Source: Alcanivorax sp. S71-1-4
Lineage (GTDB): Bacteria; Pseudomonadota; Gammaproteobacteria; Pseudomonadales; Alcanivoracaceae
Direction of reading: 5' to 3'
DNA: 64,000 nt
Assembly: GCF_009846755.1 (NCBI RefSeq)
Contig: NZ_AQOR01000005.1
Location: forward strand, 124,001 to 188,000
The translations under genes and the position numbers were made by a program. Below the pieces are notes generated by a model. The model saw nothing but the letters and a program-made list of their open reading frames with translations, had not been told where the DNA came from and did not search any database. Positions 25,822 to 34,181 of this stretch are shown here, piece after piece; the stretch's first letter is position 1; every line of letters begins with the position of its first letter.

Positions 25822-27009
25822 ATGACCGACAATTACCTGATGCCCACCTACGCGCGGCAACCACTGACCTTCACCCGGGGTGAAGGCGTGTGGCTGTTTG
25901 ACACCGATGCCAACGCCTACCTGGATGCCATTTCCGGGATCGGCGTCTGCAACCTTGGCCATTGCCATCCGGAAGTCACGCGAACCCTGGCGCGCCAGGC
26001 CGGCACACTGATGCACACCTCGAACCTGTATCACATTGATGCCCAGGAGCGCCTGGCCGCCATGCTGTGCCGGATCAGCGGCATGCAGAAAGCGTTTTTC
26101 TGCAACTCCGGCGCCGAGGCCAACGAAGCCGCCATCAAGCTGGCGCGGCTGTACGGCAACCGGCGGGGCGTCGGCCTGCCGACCATCGTGGTGCTGGAAA
26201 ACGCCTTCCACGGCCGGACACTGGCGACGCTGACCGCGACCGCCAACAAGAAAGCCCAGGCCGGTTTTGAGCCGCTGGTGGACGGCTTCGTGCGCGCGCC
26301 GTGGAACGATCTCGATGCCATCCGCGGCTTGGCAAAAGAGCACGACAACATCGTCGCCGTACTGGTGGAACCGATCCAGGGCGAAGGCGGCGTGCGTGTG
26401 CCGGCAGACGATTACCTGCCCGGCCTGCGCGCACTGTGCGATGAGCACGAGTGGCTGCTGATGCTGGATGAAGTGCAGAGCGGCAACGCCCGGACCGGCG
26501 ATTATTTCTTCTGTGTCGGCGCCGGCGTGGTACCTGACGTGCTGACCACCGCCAAGGGCCTGGGCAACGGCTTCCCGATTGGCGCCTGCCTGGCCGCAGG
26601 CCGTGCCGCCGATGTGCTTTCCCCCGGCAGCCACGGCAGCACCTACGGCGGCAACCCGCTCGGGTGCGCCACCGCGCTGACCGTGGTGGAGACCCTGTCC
26701 GAACAGGTCATGCCGACAGTCAAACGCAAAGGCGAACTGCTGCGCCAGGGCCTGCGCGACGCCCTCGCCGACCTGCCAATGGTCACCGAAGTGCGCGGCA
26801 AGGGCCTGATGGTCGGCATTCAACTGGATCGCGACTGCGCGGAGATCGTACAGTTGGCCCGCACCCAGGGCGTGCTGGTGAACGTCACCGCCGGCAGCGT
26901 GGTCCGTCTGCTGCCCCCGCTGGTGATCAGCGAACAGGAAATTCAAACGCTGGTGACGCGCGTTGTCGCCGCCGTGCGGGCGTTTGCCCGCCAGCAGGAG
27001 GCCGCATGA
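25822..27009 (+). CDS. argD: Acetylornithine aminotransferase (class III PLP aminotransferase)
   Basis: The 395-residue enzyme transfers an amino group from glutamate to N-acetylglutamate semialdehyde in arginine synthesis and may also serve succinyldiaminopimelate in lysine synthesis. Signatures include [18 protein letters not shown] (PLP phosphate site), [35 protein letters not shown], and [17 protein letters not shown] with the PLP lysine near residue 244. The ATG at 25822 has AGGAAAGG upstream and starts the conserved NYLMPTY lead. The stop overlaps the argF start as ATGA, which shows translational coupling and supports an arginine role over the related ornithine catabolic enzymes. Confidence 0.95.
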   Translation: MTDNYLMPTYARQPLTFTRGEGVWLFDTDANAYLDAISGIGVCNLGHCHPEVTRTLARQAGTLMHTSNLYHIDAQERLAAMLCRISGMQKAFFCNSGAEANEAAIKLARLYGNRRGVGLPTIVVLENAFHGRTLATLTATANKKAQAGFEPLVDGFVRAPWNDLDAIRGLAKEHDNIVAVLVEPIQGEGGVRVPADDYLPGLRALCDEHEWLLMLDEVQSGNARTGDYFFCVGAGVVPDVLTTAKGLGNGFPIGACLAAGRAADVLSPGSHGSTYGGNPLGCATALTVVETLSEQVMPTVKRKGELLRQGLRDALADLPMVTEVRGKGLMVGIQLDRDCAEIVQLARTQGVLVNVTAGSVVRLLPPLVISEQEIQTLVTRVVAAVRAFARQQEAA

Positions 27010-27920
27010 GCGTGCGCCATTTTCTCACCTTGCGTGACCTCAACCGCGACGAGCTCGGCTACCTGATCCAGCGCGCCATCGAACTGAAAACCATGCTGCG
27101 CAATGGCCAGCGCCACGAAGTACTGCGTGGCCGCACCCTGGGCATGATTTTCGAGAAAGCGTCCACCCGCACGCGCGTTTCGTTTGAAGTGGCGATGACC
27201 CAGTTCGGCGGCAGTTCCATTTTCCTGTCGCCGCGGGACACCCAGCTTGGCCGCGGCGAACCGATTGAGGATTCCGCTCGCGTCATGTCGCGCATGGTCG
27301 ATGCGGTAATGATCCGCACCTTCGCCCACAGCACGGTGGAAACCTTCGCCGCGCATTCGTCGGTGCCGGTGATCAACGCGCTGACCGATGATTTTCATCC
27401 CTGCCAGCTGCTGGCCGATATCCAGACCTACGTGGAACATCGCGGCAGCATCCAGGGCAAGCGCGTGGTGTGGGTCGGCGACGGCAACAACATGTGCAAC
27501 TCCTACATCAATGCCGCGCGCCAGTTCGATTTCGAGCTGGTGGTCAGCAGCCCGGAAGGGTTTGATCCGCGCGCCGACCTGATCGCGGAGAACAGCGACC
27601 GCGTGCGCATCGAACGTGACGTACAGGCCGCCGTCAAGGGCGCGCACCTGGTGGTCACCGATGTCTGGGCTTCGATGGGCCAGGAAGAGGAACAGGCCCA
27701 GCGCATGCAGGCGTTCAGTCAGTACCAGGTCAGCCCCGCGCTGATGGACCGCGCTGACGCACAGGCGCTGTTCATGCACTGCCTGCCGGCGCACCGGGGT
27801 GAGGAAGTCAGCCTCGACATGCTCGACGACCCGCGCGCCGTGGTCTGGGATGAGGCGGAAAATCGCCTGCATGCCCAGAAGGCGCTGCTGGAATTCCTGC
27901 TGATCGGCCCCACCGGCTGA
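27006..27920 (+). CDS. argF: Ornithine carbamoyltransferase (anabolic)
   Basis: The 304-residue enzyme makes citrulline from ornithine and carbamoyl phosphate. The carbamoyl-phosphate motif STRTRVSF, the HPCQLLADI region and the ornithine motif [12 protein letters not shown] are all intact. Its length fits the anabolic trimeric form, and pairing with argD supports biosynthesis rather than the arginine deiminase pathway. It begins in the argD stop (ATGA), so no separate promoter is expected. Confidence 0.96.
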   Translation: MSVRHFLTLRDLNRDELGYLIQRAIELKTMLRNGQRHEVLRGRTLGMIFEKASTRTRVSFEVAMTQFGGSSIFLSPRDTQLGRGEPIEDSARVMSRMVDAVMIRTFAHSTVETFAAHSSVPVINALTDDFHPCQLLADIQTYVEHRGSIQGKRVVWVGDGNNMCNSYINAARQFDFELVVSSPEGFDPRADLIAENSDRVRIERDVQAAVKGAHLVVTDVWASMGQEEEQAQRMQAFSQYQVSPALMDRADAQALFMHCLPAHRGEEVSLDMLDDPRAVVWDEAENRLHAQKALLEFLLIGPTG

Positions 27921-27938
27921 GACAGCGCGGATTTCTGC

Positions 27939-27975
27939 TATAGTGCTGGCCCGTCACCGTTGACGAGCCAGCACT
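27939..27975 (+). promoter_or_regulatory. TATAGT box and long inverted repeat directly before the ABC ATPase start
   Basis: A TATAGT hexamer (27939-27944) overlaps the left arm of an inverted repeat, AGTGCTGGC (27942-27950) and GCCAGCACT (27967-27975), with inner arms CGTC/GACG and a six-base loop. The right arm ends at the base before the ATG, and no Shine-Dalgarno is visible. A repressor binding here would cover both the -10 region and the start codon. As RNA the stem would be cut by the transcription start, so a DNA operator seems likelier. Confidence 0.45.
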
Positions 27976-29031
27976 ATGTCCCAGCCTCTTTCCCAACCGC
28001 TGCAGCTTGACCGCATCCATTGCCGCTACGACGAGCACGAGGTCGTGCGTGGCGTCAGCTTTACCCTGGAACGCGGCCAGATTGCCTGCCTGCTCGGTCC
28101 CAGCGGCTGCGGCAAGACCACTACCCTGCGCGCCATCGCCGGTCTGGAACCGCTCACTGGCGGCGACATTCGCATCAATGGCCAGCGCGCGTCGAGCGCC
28201 GGTTTCACCCTGCCGCCGGAACAGCGCGGCCTGGGCATGGTGTTCCAGGATCACGCCCTGTTCCCGCATCTGTCCGTGGCCGAGAACGTCGGCTTCGCAC
28301 TGCGCCGCGTCAGTGCCGCCGAACGCCGGCGACGGGTCGATGAATGCCTGGCGATGGTGCGCCTGCAAGGCATGGAGGCCCGCTACCCGCACGAACTCTC
28401 CGGCGGCCAGCAACAACGCGTCGCGCTGGCACGTGCCCTGGCCCCTCGCCCACCACTGATTCTGCTCGACGAACCCTTCGCCAGCCTGGACCTCGACCTG
28501 CGCCGCCAGCTCAATCAGGAATTGCGCGCCATTTTGCAGCAGGAAGGCACCACCGCCGTGATTGTCACCCACGACCAGGAAGAAGCCTTCGCCATTGCCA
28601 CCCACGTCGGCATCCTGCGCGCGGGCGAACTGGTGCAGTGGGACAGCCCCTATAACATCTACCATGCGCCAGCGACCCGCTTCGTGGCGGAATTCGCCGG
28701 CGCCGGGGCCTTTTTGCGCGGCATCATCGACGACGACAACCACGTCAGCACCGCCGCCGGCCGCCTGCACAGCCACCGGCCACTGACACGCCCCGCCGGC
28801 AGCCAGGTGGATGTCCTGTTACGTCCCGAAGACGTCGTGCCAGCCGAACAGGGTGCACTCACCACACGCGTGCAACACCGGGTTTTCACCGGGCCGAATA
28901 TTCTCTACCGGCTTGCGATGGACAATGGCGAACAGTTGAGCTGCCTGACCGGCAGCCATGTGGATGTGGAGGTTGGCGCGCCGCTGAACGTGGATATCGC
29001 CGCCAAACATCTGGTGCTGTTTGGCAACTAA
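27976..29031 (+). CDS. ABC transporter ATP-binding protein, FbpC/PotA-type importer family
   Basis: The 351-residue ATPase has Walker [12 protein letters not shown]-loop [13 protein letters not shown], signature [15 protein letters not shown], Walker [13 protein letters not shown] and switch His VTHDQEEAF. The ~110-residue C-terminal TOBE-like region ([17 protein letters not shown]) is typical of iron, sulfate, polyamine or molybdate importers. The nearest look is FbpC, the ferric-iron importer ATPase. No permease or binding-protein gene is within the window, so it must work with components encoded elsewhere. Confidence 0.93.
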   Translation: MSQPLSQPLQLDRIHCRYDEHEVVRGVSFTLERGQIACLLGPSGCGKTTTLRAIAGLEPLTGGDIRINGQRASSAGFTLPPEQRGLGMVFQDHALFPHLSVAENVGFALRRVSAAERRRRVDECLAMVRLQGMEARYPHELSGGQQQRVALARALAPRPPLILLDEPFASLDLDLRRQLNQELRAILQQEGTTAVIVTHDQEEAFAIATHVGILRAGELVQWDSPYNIYHAPATRFVAEFAGAGAFLRGIIDDDNHVSTAAGRLHSHRPLTRPAGSQVDVLLRPEDVVPAEQGALTTRVQHRVFTGPNILYRLAMDNGEQLSCLTGSHVDVEVGAPLNVDIAAKHLVLFGN

Positions 29032-29122
29032 AGCGTGCCAGCCTTTCCCTCGGCATGGATCTCGCGCCCTGACAGCCCGCTGCACGCTTACCCTGCTCCC
29101 TGTGCAGACGCTCCGCTGCGCA

Positions 29123-29151
29123 TTGAATCCAGTACCACATAGCAGTACCAT
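29123..29151 (+). promoter_or_regulatory. Putative promoter of the hicAB pair
   Basis: TTGAAT (29123-29128) and TACCAT (29146-29151) are 17 bases apart. The spacer and -10 region contain two copies of CAGTACCA, 13 bp apart, which could be the HicB operator. The predicted transcription start is at or next to 29158, where the HicA reading frame begins. Confidence 0.45.
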
Positions 29152-29157
29152 TCCGAC

Positions 29158-29412
29158 ATAAAACGCAAACACGACCGGACACTTACCGGCCTCTTCAGCC
29201 GCCCCACGCCCGGCAGCGTGCCATGGAAAGACATAGAGGCACTCTTCCTGGCGCTGGGCGCCGAGATTGAGGAGCGTGAAGGGTCTCGTGTCGCCATATT
29301 TCTGTTCGGCGAAATTCGCGTGTTCCATCGCCCACATCCTTCGCCGGATACCGACAAGGGCGCAGTGGCCAGCATTCGCAAGTGGCTGGAAGATAACGGA
29401 GTCATGCCATGA
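29158..29412 (+). CDS. hicA: HicA-family toxin with ATA in place of the start codon (possibly silenced)
   Basis: The reading frame from 29158 encodes 84 residues matching the longer HicA type: KRKHDRTLTGLF at the front, then DIEALFLALGAEIEEREGSR, FHRPHPSPDTDKGAV and a final WLEDNGVMP. HicA toxins are small double-stranded-RNA-binding-fold mRNA-cleaving enzymes. The codon where homologs have Met is ATA, an in-frame stop lies 18 bases upstream, and no ATG occurs before the conserved region. The next start, GTG at 29218, would remove the first 20 residues and has no Shine-Dalgarno. The toxin may therefore be untranslated or weakly expressed. The stop overlaps the hicB start as ATGA. Confidence 0.8.
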   Translation: MKRKHDRTLTGLFSRPTPGSVPWKDIEALFLALGAEIEEREGSRVAIFLFGEIRVFHRPHPSPDTDKGAVASIRKWLEDNGVMP

Positions 29413-29744
29413 ACAACATCATGATCATCAATGGCTACCGGGCAGTCATTCAATTTGACCCGGCCATCGAGATGTTCCGCGGCGAGTTCACCGGGCTGAA
29501 CGGCGGGGCTGATTTCTACGCGGACAGCGTTGCTGCCCTGCGCAAAGAAGGTGAAATTTCCCTGAAAGTCTTTCTTGATGAGTGCACCAGGCGTGGCGTC
29601 CAGCCCAACAAATCGTACTCCGGGAAATTCCAGGTCAGGCTGCCTTCCGAGTTGCATGAATTCGCCGCCGATGCAGCGCAGGCACGGGGCCAAAGCCTGA
29701 ACCAGTTCGTTGCGACGGCGATTGAGCACGAGCTCCGCTCATAA
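29409..29744 (+). CDS. hicB: HicB-family antitoxin
   Basis: The 111-residue protein has the HicB RNase-H-like front (YRAVIQFDPAIEMFRGEFTG, then FYADSVAALRKEGEISLKVF) and a C-terminal ribbon-helix-helix DNA-binding segment (KFQVRLPSELHEFAADAAQA, then RGQSLNQFVATAIEHEL). It neutralises HicA and usually represses its own operon. A GGAG eight bases upstream can initiate its translation independently of hicA, so the antitoxin should still be made if hicA is not. Confidence 0.92.
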   Translation: MNNIMIINGYRAVIQFDPAIEMFRGEFTGLNGGADFYADSVAALRKEGEISLKVFLDECTRRGVQPNKSYSGKFQVRLPSELHEFAADAAQARGQSLNQFVATAIEHELRS

Positions 29745-29766
29745 TCACGGGCCATTGGAACAAGGT

Positions 29767-30897
29767 CTAGGCCGGCACCGCCAGCGACAGCGCCTCTTCG
29801 GTAATGACCTGATCACGGCCACGGGTCTTGGCCTGATAGAGACAGCGGTCCGCCCGCGCCAGCGTTTCGTTCAGTTCCTCGCCCACACGGTACGCAGCGA
29901 TGCCGATGGACACCGATGCCGACAACTCCGGGTCCAGCGCACTGAAATCCTCGCCCGCCAGCGCCACGCGCAACCGCTCGGCCACCTGCGCGGCACCTTC
30001 CAGATCGCTCTGCGTCAGCACCAGCACGAATTCCTCGCCACCCAGACGGCCGGTGTAGTCCGCTTCGCGCAACGAGGCGCGCGCGATCTCGGCGAAACGG
30101 CGCAGCACTTCATCCCCCGCCGCATGGCCAAAACGGTCGTTGATGCGCTTGAAATGATCCAGGTCGACAAAGCAGACCGCAAAACGATACTCGCCGGATT
30201 CCGCCAGCGCCTGCTGCTGCGTCAGCACTTCCATGATGTGGCGCCGGTTGAACAGCCCGGTGAGTTCGTCGCGAATCGCCATCTCGCGCACTTTCATCAA
30301 GGCGTCGCCCAACTGCCGGTTCTTCGCCGTCAGGTTGGTGCGCAGCGCATTGATGCCGACACCCGTGATGACAAAGCTCACCGAGGCCATGCAGAAGATC
30401 AGCCACTGCAACATTTCCAGTGTCAGGTTCATCTGCACGCTGCGGTTGTGCCAGACCAGCACCAGCACCAGCAGATAACCGCTGACCGCACCAATCGACA
30501 TGATCAACAGCCCCGGCAACGACTGCCGGAACGATGCCAGCAACATGGCGGCAAAAAACAGCATGGCAATGCTGATGCGGAACTCGTCCATGTAATAGGC
30601 GCTGGCCATCAGCGAGGTGGTCAGCCACAGGTTCCAGGGCAGCGACAGGCTCGGGTCGCGGCGCCGCCGGAAACGGCCGGAGAATACCAGCAGCGTCAGC
30701 AGCAGATTGCCGGCCCAGAAGCCGGCCAGCAGCATTGCCAGCGTCGGCCCGTCAGCGACCATGTAACCGCCCTGAAAATAGAACAGGCAGATCATGGTGT
30801 GCAGGCCGCTGATCGCCAGCGCGGTACGCGCATGGCGACGCGCCAGCCGCTGGTCATCCAGCGACAGGGCATCCGCCTGCTCCAGCTCACGAATCAT
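29767..30897 (-). CDS. Membrane diguanylate cyclase (GGDEF) with intact I-site
   Basis: The 376-residue protein has about six membrane helices in residues ~25-205, then a GGDEF domain: RDELTGLFNRRHIMEVL, FVDLDHFKRINDRFGHAAGD, and READYTGRLGGEEFVLVL. The GGEEF active site should make cyclic di-GMP from two GTP. The RxxD inhibitory site (READ) stands five residues before GGEEF, so product inhibition is likely. The hydrophobic N-terminal sensor resembles that of the next gene, which shows they are paralogs by tandem duplication. A G-rich Shine-Dalgarno precedes the ATG. Confidence 0.93.
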   Translation of the reverse strand: MIRELEQADALSLDDQRLARRHARTALAISGLHTMICLFYFQGGYMVADGPTLAMLLAGFWAGNLLLTLLVFSGRFRRRRDPSLSLPWNLWLTTSLMASAYYMDEFRISIAMLFFAAMLLASFRQSLPGLLIMSIGAVSGYLLVLVLVWHNRSVQMNLTLEMLQWLIFCMASVSFVITGVGINALRTNLTAKNRQLGDALMKVREMAIRDELTGLFNRRHIMEVLTQQQALAESGEYRFAVCFVDLDHFKRINDRFGHAAGDEVLRRFAEIARASLREADYTGRLGGEEFVLVLTQSDLEGAAQVAERLRVALAGEDFSALDPELSASVSIGIAAYRVGEELNETLARADRCLYQAKTRGRDQVITEEALSLAVPA

Positions 30898-30973
30898 GTC
30901 CCCCCCTTACCCAGACACTGTGCGCAGCCTGCGTGGCCAGCGCACGAGACACGTCCGCAGACGCATCCAACGT

Positions 30974-32119
30974 TTATTCCGGCACCGGCAGCACATCGTC
31001 GGCGCCGTCGAGACGGCCACGGTGGGCAATCACGGTGCGATTGCGCCCCTGGCTCTTGGCGCGATACAGCGCATCGTCAGCGCGCGCCAGCCAGTCTTCC
31101 AGGGCTTCGCCGGCAGTGTAGTCAGCCAGCCCCTGCGACACCGTGACCCTGAGCGCCGGCGCGTTGTCGAAGCGTTCGGCCGCCAGATTGCGGCGCAATT
31201 GTTCAAGCACATGCCGCGCCTGTTCCAGATCGGTCTTCACCAGTACGATCAGGAATTCCTCGCCGCCAAAACGGGCGCAGAAATCGCGACCGCTGAGCAG
31301 TTCCCCGGCACGCCGGGCAAACAGGCGCAACACGTCGTCACCGAAACCGTGACCATAGGTGTCATTGATCTGCTTGAAATGGTCCAGATCAGCATAGGCC
31401 ACCACCACGCCGAAGGCACCACGGCCAGCCATTTCACGAATCTTGGCCAGACGCTCCATGGCATAGCGACGGTTGTACAGGCCGGTCAGTTCATCCCGCA
31501 CCGCCAGCCGCTGGATACGGTCGACAATGTCGCCAAGATCGCGGTTCCGCTGCGCCAGCTTGTTGCGGATCATGCCGATTTCGCCGGCCAGGATGACCAC
31601 CGCCAGCGTCATCATCAAAAAGGCCGCCCACTGGATCAATTCGGCGGTAACGTCCACCGCCTCCGGGTGCCAGCGCGCCACCAGCACGATGATCACCAGA
31701 TAGGCCAGCACGCCGAAAGCGCCGACCCAGGCCAGGTCACGGCGCCGGCTGCGGAACACGCCAGTCTGCAAAATGGCAAAGAACAACAGCATCACGCACA
31801 GCCGCACCTGATCGGTGTAATAGGCAGACACCAGCAACACCAGCGTCGACCACCAGATCACCGGCAGCGTCAGCGAGGGGTCACGACACAGACGATTGAA
31901 GCCAAGCAGGGTAAACAGGATAAAACCGATGTGGCCGCCCCAGATCACCAGGAACAACCGGGTGAAGACATCCGAGCCACCACGAAAGAAATCCAGTTGC
32001 GCCGCAATCCAGCACACCAGCGTATGCGCCAGGCCACCTGCGACCATGGCGAACAACACCCGGCGCACCGTACGTGCCTGATCGGGATCTGCTCCCCCGG
32101 TGATAAACCATCCCTGCAT
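30974..32119 (-). CDS. Membrane diguanylate cyclase (GGDEF) lacking the I-site
   Basis: The 381-residue protein repeats the layout of its neighbour: about six hydrophobic helices, then RDELTGLYNRRYAMERL, YADLDHFKQINDTYGHGFGD and GRDFCARFGGEEFLIVLVKT. The active site GGEEF is intact, but the position of the inhibitory RxxD reads SGRD, so feedback inhibition is probably lost. The ATG at 32119 (start MQGWFIT) matches the paralog length; the frame is open further upstream without support. A perfect CRP/Vfr-type site lies about 165 bp upstream. The two cyclases are separated by only 76 bp and may be co-transcribed. Confidence 0.92.
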   Translation of the reverse strand: MQGWFITGGADPDQARTVRRVLFAMVAGGLAHTLVCWIAAQLDFFRGGSDVFTRLFLVIWGGHIGFILFTLLGFNRLCRDPSLTLPVIWWSTLVLLVSAYYTDQVRLCVMLLFFAILQTGVFRSRRRDLAWVGAFGVLAYLVIIVLVARWHPEAVDVTAELIQWAAFLMMTLAVVILAGEIGMIRNKLAQRNRDLGDIVDRIQRLAVRDELTGLYNRRYAMERLAKIREMAGRGAFGVVVAYADLDHFKQINDTYGHGFGDDVLRLFARRAGELLSGRDFCARFGGEEFLIVLVKTDLEQARHVLEQLRRNLAAERFDNAPALRVTVSQGLADYTAGEALEDWLARADDALYRAKSQGRNRTVIAHRGRLDGADDVLPVPE

Positions 32120-32283
32120 TGTTGTCCGCCTGCATCCGGGGTGCGTGGCACCCGTTCCGGCGCCACGACCCGCCTCCTGCGGCCCTCCGGCAGCCTGTCG
32201 GTTGGCCCGCTGACCAACCCCCTTCGAGCACCAGCCTCTGGTACTAGCTTTATGATATCTCTTAGGCAAATAGTATTAGCTGA

Positions 32284-32299
32284 TGTGACTTGCATCACA
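32284..32299. promoter_or_regulatory. Perfect CRP/Vfr-type binding site upstream of the second diguanylate cyclase gene
   Basis: TGTGA-N6-TCACA is exact (TGTGACTTGCATCACA). It lies in the A+T-rich part of the 500-bp gap between the cyclase gene and glpK. On the minus strand a TATCAT hexamer (32252-32257) is followed by a start about 45 bp from the centre of the site, near the class II activator position. The rest of the gap (32120-32427) shows no credible gene. Confidence 0.65.
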
Positions 32300-32427
32300 A
32301 CACTTTGTCGCCAGCTGGCTACCATTCATCCAAAACATGGCATTTTGATACCACTCGTCAGGTGGGGACTTGCCAGAAATGTTCCAGAAGCGGGTGTAGG
32401 GGGGCATTCGGTAAGGAGGAAGGGGCG

Positions 32428-32624
32428 GTAGGGTGGGTAGAGCCAAAGGCGAAACCCCCCGGGACCATGCCGCGCACTGCTCGCACAAAAGCAGCGAAAC
32501 CACACCAGCAAAACTACACCATCGAAACTACCTACCTCCGAAGCAGGGCAGTTTCGATGGTTTTGCGGGAGTGATTAACGGGCATGGACACGGTGGGTTT
32601 CGCCTTTGGCTCTACCCACCCTAC
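32428..32624. repeat. Palindromic repeat element, copy 2 of 4 (inverted relative to the others)
   Basis: The element is bounded by GTAGGGTGGGTAGAGCC and its complement. Its internal segment runs in the opposite direction to copies 1, 3 and 4: the left inner side holds CATGCCGCGCACTGCTCGC, which is the complement of the right inner side of copy 3. The right outer arm contains the stop codon of glpK (TAG read on the minus strand at 32621-32623). Confidence 0.9.
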
Positions 32625-34108
32625 GGCCGTCGGCAGACTTTGGCGACGGCGTCGCGCCAGCCGGCGTGGCGTTCACGACGGTCTTCCTCGTTCAGGCGCG
32701 GGGCAAAATCCCGGTCGCACTGCCAGTGCTGGCCGATCTCGTCCAGAGAAGAGAACACCCCCACCTGCAGACCCGCCAGATAGGCCGCGCCCAGAGCCGT
32801 GGTTTCGGTGATCACCGGACGGTCCACGCGCACACCGAGAATGTCCGCCAGGCTCTGTGCGAGCCAGTTGTTCACCACCATGCCACCGTCCACGCGCAAT
32901 GCCGTGGGACGGCCTGCGCCATCGGCGACCATGGCTTCCAGCAGGTCGAGTGTCTGGTAGCAGACCGCTTCCAGACCGGCAGTGACCACCTCGGCAATCC
33001 CGGTATCCCGGGTCAGGCCCAGCAAGGCACCCCGCGCATGCGGGTCCCACCAGGGTGCCCCCAGGCCGGTGAACGCCGGCACCATATAGACTCCCTTGGC
33101 GCTGCCCACGCTGCGTGCCAGCGCTTCTGTCTCACTGGCATGGCTGATCAGCCGCAGCCCGTCACGCAGCCACTGGATCGCGGCACCGGCGACGAAGATC
33201 GAGCCCTCCAGTGCATAAGTCGTCTTGCCGCCAAGACGATACCCCACCGTGGTCAGCAGACGGTTATGCGAGGTGACCGCTTCCTCGCCGGTATTGAGCA
33301 CCATGAAACAGCCGGTACCGTAGGTGCTCTTTACCATGCCCGGTGTAAAACAGGCCTGCCCCACCAGCGCAGCCTGCTGGTCACCGGCGATACCGGCCAC
33401 CGGCACCGGGGTGCCGAACAGGCCGGCCTCGGTGTGACCGAAATCGGCGGCACTGTCACGCACGTCCGGCAACAGCGCGGCGGGAATGCGGAACAGCTTG
33501 AGCAGCGCGTCGTCCCAGCGCTGCGTGTGGATATTGAACAGCATCGTGCGCGACGCATTGGTGGCATCGGTAGCGTGGACGCGCCCGCCGGTGAGCTGCC
33601 ACAACAGCCAGCTGTCGATGGTGCCAAACGCCAGCTCACCGCGCTCGGCGCGCTCGCGCGCACCGCCCACGTTGTCCAGCAGCCAGGCCAGTTTGGTAGC
33701 GGAAAAATAGGGGTCCAGCAGCAGCCCGGTGCGTTCCTGCACCAGCGTTTCGTGGCCCTGTTCGCGCAGTTGTTCACACAGCGCGGCGGTACGGCGATCC
33801 TGCCAGACAATGGCCGGCGCCAGTGGCGTGCCGCTGGCACGGTCCCACAGCACCGTGGTTTCGCGCTGGTTGGTGATGCCGATGGCGGCCAGTTCTGACG
33901 CGTCGATATGCGCATTGGCCAGCGCCTTGCGGCACAGCGCCAGGCAGTCGGCCCAGATCTCCCGCGCATCGTGCTCGACCCAGCCATCGTTAGGATAATG
34001 CTGGGCAAACTCCTTCTGCGCCTGGCCAAGAATGGTGCCAGCGGCATCGAACACGATGGTGCGCGAGCTGGTGGTGCCCTGGTCGATGGCCAGCAGATAA
34101 CCCTTCAT
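32621..34108 (-). CDS. glpK: Glycerol kinase
   Basis: The 495-residue enzyme phosphorylates glycerol to glycerol-3-phosphate. Signatures: [20 protein letters not shown] (phosphate loop), [27 protein letters not shown], the [14 protein letters not shown] motif, [31 protein letters not shown] and [15 protein letters not shown]. Length is that of typical GlpK. No glpF or glpD is adjacent, which is unusual since glpF often precedes it. AAGGGAG precedes the ATG. The last codons run into the palindromic repeat, which supplies the stop codon, so the C-terminus may differ by a few residues from relatives lacking the element. Confidence 0.97.
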   Translation of the reverse strand: MKGYLLAIDQGTTSSRTIVFDAAGTILGQAQKEFAQHYPNDGWVEHDAREIWADCLALCRKALANAHIDASELAAIGITNQRETTVLWDRASGTPLAPAIVWQDRRTAALCEQLREQGHETLVQERTGLLLDPYFSATKLAWLLDNVGGARERAERGELAFGTIDSWLLWQLTGGRVHATDATNASRTMLFNIHTQRWDDALLKLFRIPAALLPDVRDSAADFGHTEAGLFGTPVPVAGIAGDQQAALVGQACFTPGMVKSTYGTGCFMVLNTGEEAVTSHNRLLTTVGYRLGGKTTYALEGSIFVAGAAIQWLRDGLRLISHASETEALARSVGSAKGVYMVPAFTGLGAPWWDPHARGALLGLTRDTGIAEVVTAGLEAVCYQTLDLLEAMVADGAGRPTALRVDGGMVVNNWLAQSLADILGVRVDRPVITETTALGAAYLAGLQVGVFSSLDEIGQHWQCDRDFAPRLNEEDRRERHAGWRDAVAKVCRRP

Positions 34109-34181
34109 GTTGCACTCCCTTTATCCCTGGCACACAGCGGTGCCGTGCGCCCGAGGGGGCGCCGTTGTTGTTTTTCAGGCA

